NCBI GenBank assembly: GCA_017527625.1
Contig: JAFXPV010000073.1
Location: forward strand, 1-64,000
Length of the DNA: 64,000 bases
DNA from: Bacteroidales bacterium
Lineage (GTDB): Bacteria > Bacteroidota > Bacteroidia > Bacteroidales > UBA932
Direction: 5' to 3'
This document shows, in pieces, positions 62,112 to 64,000 of the stretch. A program made the position numbers and the translations under genes. The number at the start of each line of letters is the position of its first letter. Within the stretch, counting starts at the first letter, position 1. Under the pieces are notes generated by a model. It saw nothing but the letters and a program-made list of their open reading frames with translations, had not been told where the DNA came from and did no database searches.

Positions 62112-62651
62112 TCAATCCCCGACTTCCGTCAGGGCGCCGGTGACGGAATCGATGATGAATCCGCGCACGGTGACGTCCTTAGGTACGAGGGGATGGTTTA
62201 CGATGGCAGCGACAGTCCGCCGCACAGATGCTTCTGTGTCGTGGAAGCCCTCCAGCCACTCGGAGACCCCCTGCGACTCCCACTCCGCCAGCGTAGCCTC
62301 AGACACTCCGCGCTCCAGCATATGGGGTTTGAATTCGCCGTAGCTCATATGGCAGGCGCCGCAGGTCGAATGGTGCACCACCATCACCTCCTCCACTCCG
62401 AGTTCGTAGATGGCCACCAGCAGCGACCGGATCGCAGAGTCCGTCGGCGACAGCACCAGTCCGCCAGCATTCTTGATGATTTTTGCGTCGCCGTTGCGAA
62501 GCCCCAGAGCCTGCGGCAGCAGCTCCGTCAGACGCGTGTCCATACAAGTGAGCACCGCCAGCTTCTTTGCCGGAAACTTATCGGTTATAAACGGCTCGTA
62601 TGCCTTCTCGGCCACGAAGCGCTCATTGAATTTCAGAATATCGTCAATCAT
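62112..62651 (-). CDS. Beta-class carbonic anhydrase
   Basis: A 179-residue beta carbonic anhydrase interconverting CO2 and bicarbonate. Zinc ligands Cys36 (CMDTR, with the Asp38-Arg40 dyad), His94 and Cys97 (HHSTCGAC). Length fits the short, type-II-like clade. 13 bases downstream of the yitT-like gene, so perhaps one unit. Confidence 0.92.
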   Translation of the reverse strand: MIDDILKFNERFVAEKAYEPFITDKFPAKKLAVLTCMDTRLTELLPQALGLRNGDAKIIKNAGGLVLSPTDSAIRSLLVAIYELGVEEVMVVHHSTCGACHMSYGEFKPHMLERGVSEATLAEWESQGVSEWLEGFHDTEASVRRTVAAIVNHPLVPKDVTVRGFIIDSVTGALTEVGD

Positions 62652-62664
62652 AGTTCTGCCCTCG

Positions 62665-63615
62665 CTACATCTGTTTTATTTCGTGGCGGTCGTGCTTGTA
62701 GGCGTTGCGCTTGTGCTGGTGCCAGGTGCCGTAGATTTCGGTGACGCGGCCTGAGGTCATAAAGACGGGGATGTCCTCGACGCGGATCTTCTCCATCAGC
62801 TTGGCGAACTCCTCGTTGGTGAGGATAGCCTCAAGCTCCACCTTCTTCTCGTTGGAATAGCCGCCGGTCACCTCATAGAGCGTCACGCCGCGCACCAGAT
62901 CGTGCACGATGTAGTCCTGCAGCTCCTTGTAGCGCGGGGAGATGATGCACACGCGCTTGCGGGCGTTCAGGCCGGCAGTGAAGTGGTCCACCATCATACC
63001 GTTGATCCAGGTGCCGATGAAGCCCATAAACACCAGGTACAGCGAATTGCCGGGGACGGCGAAAGCCGAGCAGCAGATGATCGCTCCGGCCACAGTCACC
63101 GACGTGCCGATGTCGATGTGGGCATATTTGTTCACGATCTTGGCGATGATGTCAAGGCCGCCCGTCGAAGCGTTGATACGGAACAGGATGGCCTGCGACA
63201 GGCTGAGGATGAGCACGAAGCAGAACAGGTAGAACCAGTAGTCGATATCGCCGCCGGCCCAGTCGAAGAGCTTGCTCGGGTCGATGTTGAAGCGCTTGTC
63301 GATGGCCTCGAAGAGCCACAGCCACGGCGACAGCACCAGCGCGGTATAAACCGTCTTTGCGCCGAACTCCTTGCCTATCAATATAAACGCCAGCACCAGC
63401 AGGATGACGTTGATGATGAAAGTCAGGGCAGAAACCGGAATGCCTGTAATCCTGAAGATCACGATGGAAAGACCGGAGATCGAACCGACGATCAGCTTGC
63501 TGGGCTGGAGGAAATAATGCACTGCAACCGCGGCAACCATCATTCCCAATGTCATAATGAGGAATTCCTTGAAGAACTTGCCGCTCTTGAAATATTCTTT
63601 AGTCTTAGCGTCCAT
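62665..63615 (-). CDS. YitT-family membrane protein
   Basis: A 316-residue YitT/DUF161 protein with five to six membrane helices and a C-terminal DUF2179 cytosolic domain (GGYSNEKKVELEAILTNEEFAKL). N-terminal PSKLIVGSISGLSIVI is the family signature. Possibly a transporter; substrate unknown. Minus-strand -7 element TATCTTTG at 63634-63641. Confidence 0.88.
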   Translation of the reverse strand: MDAKTKEYFKSGKFFKEFLIMTLGMMVAAVAVHYFLQPSKLIVGSISGLSIVIFRITGIPVSALTFIINVILLVLAFILIGKEFGAKTVYTALVLSPWLWLFEAIDKRFNIDPSKLFDWAGGDIDYWFYLFCFVLILSLSQAILFRINASTGGLDIIAKIVNKYAHIDIGTSVTVAGAIICCSAFAVPGNSLYLVFMGFIGTWINGMMVDHFTAGLNARKRVCIISPRYKELQDYIVHDLVRGVTLYEVTGGYSNEKKVELEAILTNEEFAKLMEKIRVEDIPVFMTSGRVTEIYGTWHQHKRNAYKHDRHEIKQM

Positions 63616-63633
63616 AGGTCAAAATGTATTAAT

Positions 63634-63641
63634 CAAAGATA
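63634..63641 (-). promoter_or_regulatory. Promoter of yitT-like gene
   Basis: TATCTTTG on the minus strand, 19 bases before the start at 63615, immediately following the terminator of the upstream gene. Confidence 0.55.
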
Positions 63642-63645
63642 ATAA

Positions 63646-63672
63646 AAAAGCCCGGCATATCGCCAGGCTTTT
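63646..63672 (-). terminator. Terminator after right-edge gene
   Basis: AAAAGCC (63646-63652) pairs with GGCTTTT (63666-63672) and GGC with GCC inside, one mismatch; on the minus strand it is followed by T-rich CTTTTTTATT. Confidence 0.75.
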
Positions 63673-63692
63673 GGTGAGAATGCTCGAACTGA

Positions 63693-64000
63693 CTACAGAG
63701 CCAGGCTCAGACCCACGGTCGCGTAGTACAGCGGAGTCTTGTACAGAGGCGAGTAGCCGCCCACTGCCTTGACGGGTACTGACAGTATGTCGTTGATCTC
63801 GAAAGTGTAGCCGGCCTGGAGCAAAAGGTTGCTGAAGCCGAAGCCGTCGCTCTCGTAGTATACGGACTTGCGCGGCACGGCGCCGACGGTCAGTTGGAAA
63901 TCCCAGTTGCCGACATTGTAGGGCACGGCCAGCTCCATATAATTGGAGAAGTTGCGCCTGGTGTCAGTCTCGTCATAGTCGTCACCGTAGAGGCTTGTGT
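63693..64000 (-). CDS. Outer-membrane barrel protein, partial
   Basis: The C-terminal 102 residues of a protein whose start lies beyond the right edge; the frame stays open to base 64000. It alternates polar and aromatic residues (MELAVPYNVGNWDFQLTVGA, LLLQAGYTFEINDILSVPVK) and ends YYATVGLSLAL, typical of a porin-like beta-barrel in Bacteroidota. Family not assignable from the fragment. Confidence 0.6.
   Translation of the reverse strand, partial: TSLYGDDYDETDTRRNFSNYMELAVPYNVGNWDFQLTVGAVPRKSVYYESDGFGFSNLLLQAGYTFEINDILSVPVKAVGGYSPLYKTPLYYATVGLSLAL

Noticed and set aside
1..64000. tRNA, rRNA or tmRNA genes
   Set aside because: No T-arm/anticodon-arm patterns or rRNA-like stretches were noticed in the intergenic regions; a tRNAscan run would settle it.

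Overview
The window reads as a chromosomal segment of a Bacteroidota bacterium, most likely order Bacteroidales, with a GC content that by eye is in the mid-50s percent. Evidence: glycan hydrolases of GH92, GH27 and GH43 type on lipoprotein or secreted scaffolds, a fimbrillin (type V pilus) operon with DUF3575/DUF5119/DUF4906 partners, an OMP_b-brl type receptor, no Shine-Dalgarno-like spacing, and repeated -7 elements of the Bacteroidota form TAnnTTTG (TATCTTTG and variants) in front of most transcription units. Genus cannot be fixed from what is visible. No rRNA, tRNA, CRISPR array, transposase or integrase was seen.

Layout. 0-9.6 kb: a ceramidase-like secreted enzyme, a secreted protein built of 17-residue tandem repeats, a GNAT/zinc-ribbon fusion, a DUF3667 membrane protein, a YtxH/holin-X pair followed by an AlkD-like glycosylase, three membrane proteins and an acyl-CoA synthetase. 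9.7-12.2 kb: a GH92 alpha-mannosidase. 12.2-15.5 kb: a four-gene operon of HPr-kinase-like protein, Ser/His S26-type peptidase, PqqD-like protein and ABC exporter; it looks like a peptide-modification and export system without a recognisable precursor or radical SAM enzyme, and is the best candidate for an undescribed system. 15.5-22.7 kb: BamA-like barrel, lipoprotein hydrolase, GH27 alpha-galactosidase, DUF3089 hydrolase and a glpT-glpQ pair. 22.7-27.3 kb: outer-membrane receptor, methyltransferase-like membrane protein and a membrane protein/winged-helix pair. 27.4-31.4 kb: iorA-iorB-paaK-ACT aromatic 2-oxoacid module. 31.4-33.6 kb: two gene-poor stretches around a DUF2975/XRE pair, holding repeats and two related stem-loops.

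33.6-44.0 kb is a seven-gene fimbrial operon whose main subunit has AT-richer, T-ending codons unlike the rest of the window. It runs with a 4-base gap into a (p)ppGpp synthetase, a separate HD hydrolase and an APH-like kinase (44.0-46.5 kb). 46.5-64 kb: patatin/barrel protein, MltD-like transglycosylase, aquaporin, porin, MsrA-fRMsr fusion, M16 peptidase, a 169-base inverted-repeat element, divergent Lrp and metY, GH43, AlaX-like editing protein, inositol-phosphate phosphatase-like enzyme, beta carbonic anhydrase, YitT protein and a gene running off the right edge.

A property of the whole window is the near absence of the tetranucleotide CATG: reading line by line I found ten, against roughly 240 expected for this length and composition. 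Codons before Met end in T rather than C almost everywhere. Four of the ten sites lie in the fimbrial genes. This points to long exposure to a CATG-specific restriction-modification or methylation system encoded elsewhere, and to a more recent origin of the fimbrial locus.
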